Of a DNA stretch of 41,495 nt, positions 8,408 to 17,008 are shown in pieces; position 1 is the stretch's first letter; each line of letters starts with the position of its first letter. The translations under genes and the position numbers were made by a program. The notes beneath the pieces are model-generated. The model did not search any database and was not told the origin of the DNA. It was given only the letters and a program-made list of their open reading frames with translations. Location of the stretch: positions 1-41,495 of the IMG/VR virus record IMGVR_UViG_3300025889_000258. One strand, written 5' to 3'. The stretch is from a virus.

Positions 8408-9717
8408 TTGAACATACAAAAAATATAATAGAAACACTTTATCCAATGAACAGATGTTTACTTGGAGAGGGTTATGATAATGCACTAGAATTTATTGACC
8501 ACTTAATTCCACTTGAGATTTTAGAATTTCCTAGTGGAACTAAAGTAGGTACTTGGACAATACCACAAGAGTGGGTAATTAGAGATGCTTGGATTAAAGA
8601 CCCTGAAGGAAAGAAAATAGCCGACTACAAAAAGAACCCTTTATGTTTAGTAGTAGGTTCAACTCCTCAAAAGTTTCATACAGACTTGAAAGGTTTAAAA
8701 CAGAACTTATACTATTCAGATGAATTTTCAAGTGCTATACCTTATGTCTTTAAATATTATGATGATGACTGGGGTTTTTGTTTTTCCAAAGAACAACTTA
8801 GAGAACCTTTAACTGAAATAGATGATACTTTACCTAGAAATGAAGATGGTTCAATAGCAGTAAAAACACAAGATAAACTTAAACAAGGAAGCTATGAGGT
8901 TCTTATTGATAGTGAATATAAACCAGGAATAATGAAGTTAGGAGTTCATACAATTAAAGGAAAGTCTGACAGAGAGATACTTTTATTTGCACACCTAGAC
9001 CACCCATTCCAAGCTAATGATAATCTCTCTGGAGTAGCTTGTCTTATAGATTTAGCTAGTAGATTAAAAGCAGAACACACTATAAAGATTATATTTTGTC
9101 CTGAAACAATAGGTTCAACTGCTTATGCTCTCACACAAGATTTATCAAAAGTAGATTTTGTTATTGCAATAGATATTTGTGGTAATACTAACTCTATTCT
9201 TTTACAGAAAGCATTTGATGGAGAAGACAGAATAAACAGAGTTGCACATTTAGCAATACATTCTTTCTCTCAAGCATATAGAAAGGGAAACTTTAGAAAT
9301 ACAATAGGCTCAGATGAATACGCTTTCAATGACCCTAAAATTGGTATACCTGGAATACTACTATCTACACATCCATACAAGGAATATCACACAGACCAAG
9401 ATACTCCAGATAAAATAGATTATGAAATGATAGATAAGACAGGAAAAATAATAGAAAAGATAATAGAGATTTATGAGAAAGATTATATTCCTGTTAGAAA
9501 ATTTAAAGGACAGATAATGAGAAGTAAATATAATATTCAATCTCCTAGTCCTCAAATGAATTTATCTTGGGATTATTTAATTTATTCTATTGATGGAAAG
9601 AAAACACTAGCTGAACTTTGTTCTGATTACGGATTAAACTTTGATTATGCCTATGGTATTTTTGAAAAATTATTAAAAGATAAAGTAATAAAAAAAATTA
9701 AAATAAATGGAAAATAA
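8404..9717 (+). CDS. DUF4910-type zinc aminopeptidase-like protein with winged-helix tail
   Basis: 437 residues. Resembles the DUF2172/DUF4910 aminopeptidase-like group, related to M28 peptidases and often found in surface-polysaccharide clusters. Likely metal ligands: FAHLDH (H197), ANDN (D206), PETIGS (E234), AIDICG (D257) and the late EYHTDQDT histidine. An inserted beta domain lies between about 45 and 140; a winged-helix domain ends the protein (about 380-437). Substrate unknown; N-deacylation or peptide trimming of a sugar precursor is more likely than proteolysis given the neighbours. Overlaps 7991-8407 by 4 bases and the next gene by 11. Confidence 0.75.
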   Translation: MIEHTKNIIETLYPMNRCLLGEGYDNALEFIDHLIPLEILEFPSGTKVGTWTIPQEWVIRDAWIKDPEGKKIADYKKNPLCLVVGSTPQKFHTDLKGLKQNLYYSDEFSSAIPYVFKYYDDDWGFCFSKEQLREPLTEIDDTLPRNEDGSIAVKTQDKLKQGSYEVLIDSEYKPGIMKLGVHTIKGKSDREILLFAHLDHPFQANDNLSGVACLIDLASRLKAEHTIKIIFCPETIGSTAYALTQDLSKVDFVIAIDICGNTNSILLQKAFDGEDRINRVAHLAIHSFSQAYRKGNFRNTIGSDEYAFNDPKIGIPGILLSTHPYKEYHTDQDTPDKIDYEMIDKTGKIIEKIIEIYEKDYIPVRKFKGQIMRSKYNIQSPSPQMNLSWDYLIYSIDGKKTLAELCSDYGLNFDYAYGIFEKLLKDKVIKKIKINGK

Positions 9718-9943
9718 AGAAAAAGAAATTGTTGAAATTTTTGCAAAGGAAATGCAAAAGAAAATAGAGTTAAGACATAATCGTTATACTCCACTTGGTT
9801 GGAGAACTATGGATAAAAAAAGAATAATATCTTTACTAAAAGGAGAGTTAGCAGAGCTAGAAGAAGAAGGTGCTGATGTAAAACAAGAAGCTATAGATGT
9901 TGCAAACTACGCTATGTTCCTTTGGGATATGACAGAAAAATAA
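9707..9943 (+). CDS. MazG-like nucleotide pyrophosphohydrolase domain protein
   Basis: 78 residues. The helical core has E-L-A-E-L-E-E-E (about 46-53) and EAIDVANYAMFLWDM (about 61-75), the E-x-x-D pattern that binds Mg2+ in all-alpha NTP pyrophosphatases. The family hydrolyses (d)NTPs to monophosphates; phage members may clean nucleotide pools or lower alarmones. It overlaps the aminopeptidase-like gene by 11 bases. The protein is shorter than usual MazG, so it probably works as a dimer or tetramer. Confidence 0.7.
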   Translation: MENKEKEIVEIFAKEMQKKIELRHNRYTPLGWRTMDKKRIISLLKGELAELEEEGADVKQEAIDVANYAMFLWDMTEK

Positions 9944-9947
9944 ATTA

Positions 9948-9956
9948 TGCTATAAT
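9948..9956 (+). promoter_or_regulatory. Extended -10 promoter
   Basis: TGcTATAAT, with no clear -35 at the usual distance. Predicted start about 9963, 11 bases before the small zinc protein ATG at 9974. It would add transcription of the nonulosonate genes inside the glycan block. Confidence 0.5.
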
Positions 9957-9973
9957 AAGTAAAATAGTTTATT

Positions 9974-10138
9974 ATGAAAAATTTATATTACTTTGAATGT
10001 AAAAATTGTAATATGCAAAAAGGTTCTTTAGAAAAACAAGTTTTCAATTTTGTAAAAAAAATTGTTATACTTTATTACAGGTGTTCTAAATGTAAAAAAA
10101 TTACAAGTCATTCTACAAAATTTATGGGTAGGCCTTAA
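9974..10138 (+). CDS. Small zinc-ribbon protein (54 aa)
   Basis: Not assigned to a family. Two Cys pairs, C-K-N-C (9-12) and C-S-K-C (39-42), spaced as in zinc ribbons, with a hydrophobic stretch between. It follows its own extended -10 box, and its stop codon lies within the loop of a perfect hairpin (10124-10147). The position between MazG-like and NeuA-like genes gives no clear role. Confidence 0.6.
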   Translation: MKNLYYFECKNCNMQKGSLEKQVFNFVKKIVILYYRCSKCKKITSHSTKFMGRP

Positions 10139-10147
10139 CCTACCCAT
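10124..10147 (+). other. Hairpin spanning a stop codon
   Basis: ATGGGTAGG (10124-10132) pairs perfectly with CCTACCCAT (10139-10147) around a six-base loop that contains the TAA stop. The following sequence is AT-rich but has no real T tract, so it is a weak terminator at best and may stabilise the mRNA 3' end or limit read-through into the NeuA-like gene. Confidence 0.55.
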
Positions 10148-10156
10148 ACTTTATAT

Positions 10157-10708
10157 ATGAAAAAAATTTACGCACTTATATTAGCAAAAGGAAATAGTAA
10201 TAGATTAGATAAGAAGAATATTCTTCCTTTTAATGGATTACCTATGTTCTTAAATAATGTAATAAAATGTGTTGATATTTTTGATAAAACATTTGTATCA
10301 TCTGAAGATGAAGATATACTAGATTGGGCAGATTCAAGAGGTGCTATTGCAATTAAAAGACCTAATGAATTGTGTGGTGATACACCTAATATTCCTGTAT
10401 ACAAACACGCCTTACAATTTATGGGAGATGTAGATGCTATAATAGCTGTGCAAGCTAATAGTCCTAATGTAGATAAAGAGTTAATAAAAAGAATTAAAGA
10501 TTTAATGGAAGAATATGAAGAGATAATGACTTGCCATAGAAGTGGTCGTATTTATGGTAGTGTATGGGGAATAAGTATTAACAGATTAAATAATTATAAA
10601 AATATTGCTGATTATTATAATCCACAACCTGATTTAAAAATAGAAGATAGTAGTGTTGATATACATACTAATGCAGATTATATAAAGGCGTTAAAAATAA
10701 ATGAATAA
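10157..10708 (+). CDS. neuA: CMP-nonulosonate (sialic-acid-type) synthetase
   Basis: Predicted to activate a nonulosonic acid with CTP. Signature loop ALILAKGNSNRLDKKNI (residues 6-22) matches the family R-x-G-S-x-R-x-x-x-K-N pattern with K for the usual R. Also present: VSSEDEDILDWA (47-58), a QANSPNV segment where the family has L-Q-P-T-S-P, and VDIHTNADY near the C-terminus (family V-D-I-D-x-x-x-D). At 183 residues it is shorter than the usual 220-230. It overlaps the NeuB gene by 8 bases, a strong functional link. CMP-KDO synthetase is less likely beside NeuB. Confidence 0.82.
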   Translation: MKKIYALILAKGNSNRLDKKNILPFNGLPMFLNNVIKCVDIFDKTFVSSEDEDILDWADSRGAIAIKRPNELCGDTPNIPVYKHALQFMGDVDAIIAVQANSPNVDKELIKRIKDLMEEYEEIMTCHRSGRIYGSVWGISINRLNNYKNIADYYNPQPDLKIEDSSVDIHTNADYIKALKINE

Positions 10709-11405
10709 AAAAGTATTGGTAATAGCAGAGATTGGTCATAACCACATGGGTTATATGAGACACGCTAAATTGCTCATAGATGAGGCTAAAGCGTGTGGTG
10801 CTGATATTGCAAAGTTTCAAGCCTACGATACAGAGAAAATAAAAAAACCTTGGGAGAGTAGGTATTTTGAATTAAAACTTTCAGAGCATACATTTGAGGA
10901 ATTTAAAGAACTAAAAGAATATTGTGATAAAGTTGGTATAGAATTTATGGCTTCAGCTTTTGATTTAGAACATTTTGAATGGCTAGAAAAGTTAGGAGTC
11001 AAGAGACATAAAATAGCAAGTCGTTCCATATATGATACAGAGCTAATTAAAGCTATGGAAAAGACAGGAAAACCAATTATAGCTTCACTAGGAAAACTAG
11101 ATAAAAGAGGAATACCAAAAATTAAAAATGCAGAATACCTTTTTTGTGTTGCTGAATATCCTACATATATGACAGCAGATAATTTTCCAGTAAAATTTGG
11201 AGATAAATATGCTGGATTTTCTGACCATACAATAGGTATGTATTGGGCAAGAGAAGCTGTAAAAAGAGGTGCAACTATTATAGAAAAACACTTTACATTA
11301 AGTAGAGATTTACCTGGACACGACCAAAAAGGTTCAGCAGACCCTACCGAATTAAAAGACTTTGTAACTTATTGCCGACAAAAAGAAAGAGGAATTCAAT
11401 ACTAA
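10701..11405 (+). CDS. neuB: N-acylneuraminate/pseudaminate synthase, catalytic domain only
   Basis: Condenses an N-acetyl-mannosamine-type sugar with phosphoenolpyruvate to make a nonulosonic acid. TIM-barrel motifs: AEIGHNHMG (9-17), AKFQAYD (37-43), HKIASR (103-108), GFSDHT (172-177), IIEKHFTL (193-200) and PGHDQKGS (205-212). All match NeuB/PseI/LegI. The protein stops at 234 residues; family members are about 340 because of a C-terminal SAF (antifreeze-like) domain that closes the partner active site. That domain is missing, and the next gene is a HAD protein, not a split SAF domain. Confidence 0.9.
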   Translation: MNKKVLVIAEIGHNHMGYMRHAKLLIDEAKACGADIAKFQAYDTEKIKKPWESRYFELKLSEHTFEEFKELKEYCDKVGIEFMASAFDLEHFEWLEKLGVKRHKIASRSIYDTELIKAMEKTGKPIIASLGKLDKRGIPKIKNAEYLFCVAEYPTYMTADNFPVKFGDKYAGFSDHTIGMYWAREAVKRGATIIEKHFTLSRDLPGHDQKGSADPTELKDFVTYCRQKERGIQY

Positions 11406-11698
11406 TGAATATATATATAGATATAGACAACACAATATGTAAGACAGAAGGAATGGACTATGAAAATGCTAAACCTTTTAAAGATAGAATTGAAAAACTG
11501 AATAAACTTTCTAAAGACAATATACTTGTATATTATTCTGCTAGAGGAGTCGGTAGTGGAATTAACTATTATAAATTAACTCGCAATCAATTTAAGAAAT
11601 GGGGTGTAAAATATGACCTTATTCTTTTAGAAAAACAACCATTTGATTTATTGATTGATGATAAGGCAATCAATGCCGACACATATTTTAATGGATAA
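11405..11698 (+). CDS. HAD-family phosphatase, capsule-biosynthesis type
   Basis: Small phosphatase with the HAD nucleophile motif at the N-terminus, IYIDIDNTIC (3-12; Asp and acid two residues later), motif II serine in YYSARG, and LLIDDKAI as motif IV. Such proteins of 95-150 residues occur in polysaccharide clusters. It may remove phosphate from a NeuB 9-phosphate product or another sugar phosphate. The chosen start shares one base with the neuB stop (TAATG); an in-frame ATG 33 bases upstream lies inside neuB and is rejected. Confidence 0.8.
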   Translation: MNIYIDIDNTICKTEGMDYENAKPFKDRIEKLNKLSKDNILVYYSARGVGSGINYYKLTRNQFKKWGVKYDLILLEKQPFDLLIDDKAINADTYFNG

Positions 11699-12290
11699 AG
11701 AACATGGAGTAAGTTCAGACGTAATAATAAAAGACTTAAATGATGTTATGTCTGTATTTAAAAAATACAATGTAAGAGCTTTTCTTTCTTATGGTGCTGT
11801 ATTAGGTGCGACTAGAGAAAAAGACTTTATTAAATGGGATGATGATATTGACCTAGATATTATTGATAAAGTAGATATTAAAGTAAGGAAAGCTATAGGT
11901 GTAACATTAGGAGATTTAGGGTTTAAAACACAACCGATAGGTTTTAATGTTTTTGGAAGAATGGAAATGACTGCTATGGGATTAAATGGAGAATGTAGAT
12001 ATGACGGAGATGGTGAAACTGGAATAATTGTTTGTGAGAGAAACTTTAAATTTTCTATTTTCTTTTACAAAGAAGAAGGAGATGAATATGTTTGTACACC
12101 TAAAGTTAATGCTATGAAGTTAATATCAAGTCCTAAAATGTTTTACGTGAAACCTAGTAGCGTAAAATTACGTGGACATACTTATATTACACCAGGACCT
12201 ATAAAAGAGTATTTGACTTATTTATATGGGGATTGGAAGACACCATTAAAAAATAAACACGCACCACAATACTATGACAGACATCAATAA
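11691..12290 (+). CDS. LicD-like nucleotidyl/phosphocholine transferase
   Basis: LicD proteins transfer phosphorylcholine or related phospho-groups onto glycans. The defining block is present: LSYGAVLGATREKDFIKWDD, then DIDLDI (about residues 32-58), with the acidic metal-binding D-D-D-I-D. Total 199 residues, usual for compact LicD domains. The start at 11691 overlaps the HAD gene by 8 bases and keeps the conserved region; an earlier ATG at 11655 lies inside the HAD gene. Acceptor unknown; the nearby glycosyltransferases suggest a phage- or host-surface glycan. Confidence 0.85.
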   Translation: MDKEHGVSSDVIIKDLNDVMSVFKKYNVRAFLSYGAVLGATREKDFIKWDDDIDLDIIDKVDIKVRKAIGVTLGDLGFKTQPIGFNVFGRMEMTAMGLNGECRYDGDGETGIIVCERNFKFSIFFYKEEGDEYVCTPKVNAMKLISSPKMFYVKPSSVKLRGHTYITPGPIKEYLTYLYGDWKTPLKNKHAPQYYDRHQ

Positions 12291-12792
12291 AGATTATTGG
12301 AAAACATTCTATAAGAAAAGTTTAACAGCAAAAGAAAGTTCTTTTGCGAAAGAAGTATTACCTTATATAAAAGGTTCACTTATTGATTTAGGTTGTGGTA
12401 ATTATAGAGATACAAATTACTTTCTTTTTAATGACATTGATGTAGATGGTATTGACGCAGTTCACGGAGATAAAGTTGAGGACTATATAAAGAAAAATAA
12501 AAGTCCTAAAAATGTATATGCTAGGTTCTTTTGGCACTCAATAACAAGAGAATTACAACTAGATATATTAAAGTGGGCTAAAGGTTATATTTTTATAGAA
12601 GCAAGAACTACAGAAGATAAGTTAAAACCAAAGGTATTTAATAACCACGAGAGAAACTTTGTAGATGTTCCACAATTAGTTAAAGATTTAAAAGAAAATG
12701 GATTTAGAATAGTTAAACTAGAGGAAGGAACTGGTTTTTCAAAATTTAAAGGGGAAGACCCTTTTCTCGTTAGAGTGATTGCAAAACGATAA
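12274..12792 (+). CDS. SAM-dependent methyltransferase
   Basis: 172 residues, with SAM motif SLIDLGCGNYRDT (about 35-47) and DGIDAVHGD after strand 2. It overlaps the LicD gene by 17 bases and closes the glycan block. LicD genes are often followed by such methyltransferases, so a role in methylating the same glycan or its phospho-substituent is likely. No DNA-methyltransferase N-P-P-Y or P-C motif is present. Confidence 0.8.
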   Translation: MTDINKDYWKTFYKKSLTAKESSFAKEVLPYIKGSLIDLGCGNYRDTNYFLFNDIDVDGIDAVHGDKVEDYIKKNKSPKNVYARFFWHSITRELQLDILKWAKGYIFIEARTTEDKLKPKVFNNHERNFVDVPQLVKDLKENGFRIVKLEEGTGFSKFKGEDPFLVRVIAKR

Positions 12793-12793
12793 G

Positions 12794-12843
12794 TTATCCA
12801 CACGAAATTAGAATATTGACTTATGTTAATATTGTAGTATGGG
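12794..12843 (+). promoter_or_regulatory. Promoter for tail module, with TTATCCACA box
   Basis: TTATCCACA (12794-12802), TTGACT (12816-12821), a 16-base spacer and a weak -10, TATGGG (12838-12843). Predicted start about 12850, leader about 20 bases before the adaptor ATG at 12870. It is exactly at the boundary between the glycan block and the tail genes. The weak -10 with an upstream box suggests an activator. Confidence 0.55.
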
Positions 12844-12869
12844 GTCATTAGTAAATAATACAATAAAAT

Positions 12870-13559
12870 ATGAACATAACACAAATTAAAGCAGACATAG
12901 ATTTTCTATGTGGCTCTACTTCAGGGACTTATCCAGATGCCGACAAAATAAGAAATATAAATATACATTACCAAGATACCGCTAGACTTATATGGGAGTC
13001 AGATGGAACTTGGGCTTTTGATGATGGAAATAATACAGACGAAGCTATAGGTTCAAGAACTATTGCAAATGCTTCAGCGACTTATCTTATACCAACAACA
13101 GCTTTACGAGTAAAACAAGTTGAAGTTCAAAATGCAAACGGAGATTGGTTTGTTTTAAAACCTAGAACTTATGAAGATATACACATTTCTCCAGAGGAAT
13201 ATTTAACTGGAACAGGTATGCCTCTTTATTATACATTAGACGGAAATGAAATAAGATTATACCCAGCACCAGGAACAGGCTATACAACAATGTCTTCAGG
13301 TATGAAAGTAAGACTCTCAAGAGCAGTAACAGAATTTCCTGTATCAGCAGCAAGTCAAACTCCAGGGTTTGCTAGTCCTTTTCATAGAACACTTTCTTAT
13401 GGAACAGCAATAGACTTCGTTCAAGACCCAAGACAAAGACAATTTCTTGCAGAACAGAAAAATAGAATGGATAAGGGTTTAACAAGATTTTATCAAAAAC
13501 GACAAGAAGATAATCCTTCTCGCTTAATGCCAAAGAAAAATTGGCGACAATATACATAA
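12870..13559 (+). CDS. Head-tail adaptor protein (T7 gp11 / P22 gp4-like position)
   Basis: 229 residues, mixed helices and beta strands, with YEDIHISPEEY and an LYPAPGTGYTTM loop; the C-terminus is basic (RQEDNPSRLMPKKNWRQYT). The Gly-Asn-Glu-Ile-Arg-Leu-Tyr-Pro pattern is common in tail tubular protein A/adaptor families. It is immediately followed by a beta-rich nozzle-like gene with no gap, the order seen in T7-like podoviruses. Called from context and general pattern rather than a unique motif. Confidence 0.6.
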   Translation: MNITQIKADIDFLCGSTSGTYPDADKIRNINIHYQDTARLIWESDGTWAFDDGNNTDEAIGSRTIANASATYLIPTTALRVKQVEVQNANGDWFVLKPRTYEDIHISPEEYLTGTGMPLYYTLDGNEIRLYPAPGTGYTTMSSGMKVRLSRAVTEFPVSAASQTPGFASPFHRTLSYGTAIDFVQDPRQRQFLAEQKNRMDKGLTRFYQKRQEDNPSRLMPKKNWRQYT

Positions 13560-14996
13560 ATGAAATGGCAGATAAACATACAAGATTTTCAAGGAGGATA
13601 TGCACCTAACTGGTGGAAATCAACTTACCCTACTTATGGAAATAAAAATATGGCAGGTGCTATGCAGAATGCTGATATTACTAATCCTAATGTTTTAACA
13701 CAAGGACCAGGATTAGCTAACTTAACAAACGGAACAGAAGCAGGTGTAGTATCAACTTTAATTAAAGGAATATTAAAAGTTCCAACAGCAACTAATGTAG
13801 GTTATGCAGTAGGTGGAAATAAACTATATCAAATAAATGCAACAACTGTGGCTTCAGGGGGAAGTCCAAGCTGGCCTAGAACAATAACTGATAATGGAAG
13901 TGAGCTAGGAGAAGATGTAGTTGAATTTCAAGGAAATCTATATTACTCATATAATCAAACTGGAAGTGTGGGAGATATAGGAAAATATGATTTAGCATCT
14001 ACCTTTGATGATGACTGGGGTTCTACTGTTCCAACAGGTGCAGCAGCTTTACAATCAGCACCACACCAAATGATAGCAGCAGGAAATGATACTATGTATA
14101 TAGCTAATGGACTTTATGTAGCTTCTTATGATGGAACTACTTTTACTGCACAAGCACTAGATTTACCAACAGGGAGTGTAATAAGTTCTATAGCTTGGTC
14201 AGGCGATAGATTATGGATAGCTGCAAATAGACCAAACTTAACAGGAAGTAATACAAATAAATCTTCTATATATTCTTGGGATGGAACTACAAGTTCTTGG
14301 GATGATGAGATAGTTGTAAATGGTTTAATATCTGCACTTTACGTAAAAAATGGAACTATTTTTGTATGGTATGCAGACATTACTTCAACAGGTGGTTATA
14401 AATTAGGATATGTAAATGGTAGTTCAATAACTGATTTAGAGAACTTTACAGGAGGGTTACCAGAGTTTTATCAAATAACAACATACCAAGATTTTTTAAT
14501 ATGGAATTCAGCAGGACTTATTTTTGCTTGGGGTTCAGGTGGTAAAGACTTACCAACAAGATTATTTCAATTAGCAGATGGGGGATATACAACAATAGGA
14601 GGTATATCTGCACTTTTTGGAACAGTATTAGTAGCTTCAACTCAAAGCACTTCATATAAGTTAGCAAAGTTTTCAGGATATGATACAGCTTGTAATTGGA
14701 AATCACTACTCTTTGATATTACAGGTGGTGGTAGAGTTTCAAGTATTGATTTTGTAAGAATAAATATAGAGAGTATGAGTTCAGGAGCTTTAGTAGATTG
14801 GAAACTTTTAAATGACCAAGGAACTACAATTTATAATGATACAATTTCTTTTTCAAAAAATGCAGCAAAAACTTCAATATACTATCCACTTAATGGAAAG
14901 GTAACAGATAACTTTAGGTTAGAATTTGATTGGACTAATGGTAGTGCAACAAATCCAGTAAAAATTAAATCAGCAAAAATATATGGAACAAATTGA
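13560..14996 (+). CDS. Tail nozzle / beta-propeller virion protein (T7 gp12-like position)
   Basis: 478 residues, almost all beta. About six repeating blades are visible with patterns such as YSWDGTTSSW, GDRLWIAAN, NGTIFVWYAD and DFLIWNSAGLIFAW, alternating hydrophobic strands and Gly/Asn turns as in beta-propellers. The last 100 residues resemble a beta-sandwich. Starts one base after the adaptor stop and overlaps the tailspike start by 14 bases. Tail tubular protein B-like role is the best guess; a receptor-binding propeller is possible. Confidence 0.6.
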   Translation: MKWQINIQDFQGGYAPNWWKSTYPTYGNKNMAGAMQNADITNPNVLTQGPGLANLTNGTEAGVVSTLIKGILKVPTATNVGYAVGGNKLYQINATTVASGGSPSWPRTITDNGSELGEDVVEFQGNLYYSYNQTGSVGDIGKYDLASTFDDDWGSTVPTGAAALQSAPHQMIAAGNDTMYIANGLYVASYDGTTFTAQALDLPTGSVISSIAWSGDRLWIAANRPNLTGSNTNKSSIYSWDGTTSSWDDEIVVNGLISALYVKNGTIFVWYADITSTGGYKLGYVNGSSITDLENFTGGLPEFYQITTYQDFLIWNSAGLIFAWGSGGKDLPTRLFQLADGGYTTIGGISALFGTVLVASTQSTSYKLAKFSGYDTACNWKSLLFDITGGGRVSSIDFVRINIESMSSGALVDWKLLNDQGTTIYNDTISFSKNAAKTSIYYPLNGKVTDNFRLEFDWTNGSATNPVKIKSAKIYGTN

Positions 14997-16986
14997 GGAT
15001 ATACATCCAGACACAATTAAAGATAAAACATATAACGAAGAGATACAACTCTTTGAAACTTTTGCAAACCAAAATGGTGGAACTGTTCTAAAGAAATCTT
15101 TTGTTCAATCTCCAAACTTTAAATCTGGTTCTACTGGTTGGAATATAGATAAAAATGGTAATGCCGAATTTAATGATGGAACTTTTAGAGGAACTTTAAG
15201 TATTGGTGGTTCTGTAATTACTATAGACAACACAAAAAGTATTCAAGATAAACTAGATGAAATAAATACAGCAGGTGGTGGAACACTTTATTTAAAAGCA
15301 GGAACTTATACCCTTGCTTCAGATATAACAATGTATGCAAATGTTGCTTTAATAGGTGTATCACCTAATGCAACAATTTTAGACTTTAACTCAACAGCAG
15401 GAAATCTTACAATAGCTGGAACTCATAGATATTCAACAGGAACTTTAACTTCAATAACAAATGGTGTAACAGTAGTAGGTTCAGGAACTTCTTGGTCTGC
15501 AAACGTAGTAGCTGGTAGAGATAGTATGTTTGTAAATGGACAATGGATGATAATAGCTACAGTAACAGATGACACTCACATAACGCTAGCTGAAGGATAT
15601 GATGGTCCTACTGTATCAGGCGACTCTTACAGAATTTCTAGCACAATGGAAAATGTAAGACTTTCAGGATTTAATGTAAAAAACTCAACAGGAGATGGAA
15701 TAGATATAGATGACGCTAGATACATTGTCGTAGACAATGTATTAGCTCAAGATAACAATATAGGGCTAACAGGTAGCTATGTTGCAGAATTTGCTATAAA
15801 TGGATTTACTCCTGTATCAAATACTTCTCACGGAATTTCAATAACTAATGGTGGAAGATTTAACTGGAACTCTACAAATGCAGTATCAAATGGTGGCTCT
15901 GGTATAGTATTAAATTCTATTCGTTCAGGTGGATTTTCTCAAGGTGTAGGAAACTCTAATACAGCAGATGGATTTAATCTAACAAGTTGCACAGACATAT
16001 CTTTAGTAACTTTTGACGCTTCTTCTAATGGAGGACAAGGTATAGAACTTGTATCAGGTAATACAAGTATTTCTGTAATAGACTCTGGTGTAAGAAATAA
16101 CACTTCTGATGGACTTAAACTAACAGCAACTTCTGATAAGTGTTTAATTCTAGGTGGTAGTTTTGAAAATAACGGAGGTTATGGAATAAATATTGCAGCT
16201 TCAACTTGTGATGATAACATAGTAAATACACCTCAATATGCAAGCAATTCTTCAGGAACATTAAATGATAGTGGCACAGGAACAGTAATAATACCAACGA
16301 GTGTAGATACTAATTTTTTTGCAGGGGTTGGGGAAGCTACTACAGTTAAAACTTACTGGAACTTTAGTATACCAATCTTAGTTTCAACGAATGTTCCTTC
16401 TGGTGATTTTTGGACTTTACTTAATTACGATACGTCAATAAACGGCTCAATGGGTGCAGCAAGATTAAGTCCTAGCTCAGATGCAAATTGTTCAGTATTA
16501 ACAACTAAAGCAATATTTATGAATTTTGGAGGAACTCCGAGGGATATATATTTTGATACTACTAAAAAAATTATTGTAGAATTTATGGTAGAAATGGTTG
16601 CGACAGGTGTTGAACAAGCAGGTTTTGGATTAGTTCAAAGTAATGCACCATTTTTTGATTATGATAGTGCAGCCGTTAGTGCAGCTTGTTTTACAATAGA
16701 TGGTTCAGGTAATTTATATGGACATACTTCAGCTGGAGCAGGTGGTGCAGCACATACTGAAACCTCAATAAGTGGGGTAACTTTAACAGATGCAAACACT
16801 TTTAGGATAGAATTTGACCCAGGTGTAGATGTAAAATTTTATGTAAATGGAACACTAGGAGCAACTAACACGACTAACTTACCAACAACCGCCCACGAAA
16901 TATTATTTGGGTGGGGAGCAGAAGGGGATACATCAAATGGAGGTTCTATGATGGTTACAGCACCATATTTTGCAATAGAAAAATAA
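14983..16986 (+). CDS. Tailspike with parallel beta-helix
   Basis: 667 residues. The segment about 55-75 (FKSGSTGWNIDKNGNAEFND) is the short capping motif seen before beta-helix tail proteins. From about 80 to 440 there are right-handed beta-helix coils rich in Asn and Gly (GTLYLKAGTYTL, NVRLSGFNVKNSTGDGIDID, GGYGINIAASTCDDNI), the pectate-lyase-like fold used by glycan-cleaving tailspikes. From about 460 a separate jelly-roll/lectin-like domain (KTYWNFSIPILV to the end) may bind sugars. Probable receptor-binding or polysaccharide depolymerase; catalytic residues cannot be assigned by eye. Confidence 0.85.
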   Translation: MEQIEDIHPDTIKDKTYNEEIQLFETFANQNGGTVLKKSFVQSPNFKSGSTGWNIDKNGNAEFNDGTFRGTLSIGGSVITIDNTKSIQDKLDEINTAGGGTLYLKAGTYTLASDITMYANVALIGVSPNATILDFNSTAGNLTIAGTHRYSTGTLTSITNGVTVVGSGTSWSANVVAGRDSMFVNGQWMIIATVTDDTHITLAEGYDGPTVSGDSYRISSTMENVRLSGFNVKNSTGDGIDIDDARYIVVDNVLAQDNNIGLTGSYVAEFAINGFTPVSNTSHGISITNGGRFNWNSTNAVSNGGSGIVLNSIRSGGFSQGVGNSNTADGFNLTSCTDISLVTFDASSNGGQGIELVSGNTSISVIDSGVRNNTSDGLKLTATSDKCLILGGSFENNGGYGINIAASTCDDNIVNTPQYASNSSGTLNDSGTGTVIIPTSVDTNFFAGVGEATTVKTYWNFSIPILVSTNVPSGDFWTLLNYDTSINGSMGAARLSPSSDANCSVLTTKAIFMNFGGTPRDIYFDTTKKIIVEFMVEMVATGVEQAGFGLVQSNAPFFDYDSAAVSAACFTIDGSGNLYGHTSAGAGGAAHTETSISGVTLTDANTFRIEFDPGVDVKFYVNGTLGATNTTNLPTTAHEILFGWGAEGDTSNGGSMMVTAPYFAIEK

Positions 16987-17008
16987 TTATAATTTTAACA
17001 ATAATAAT

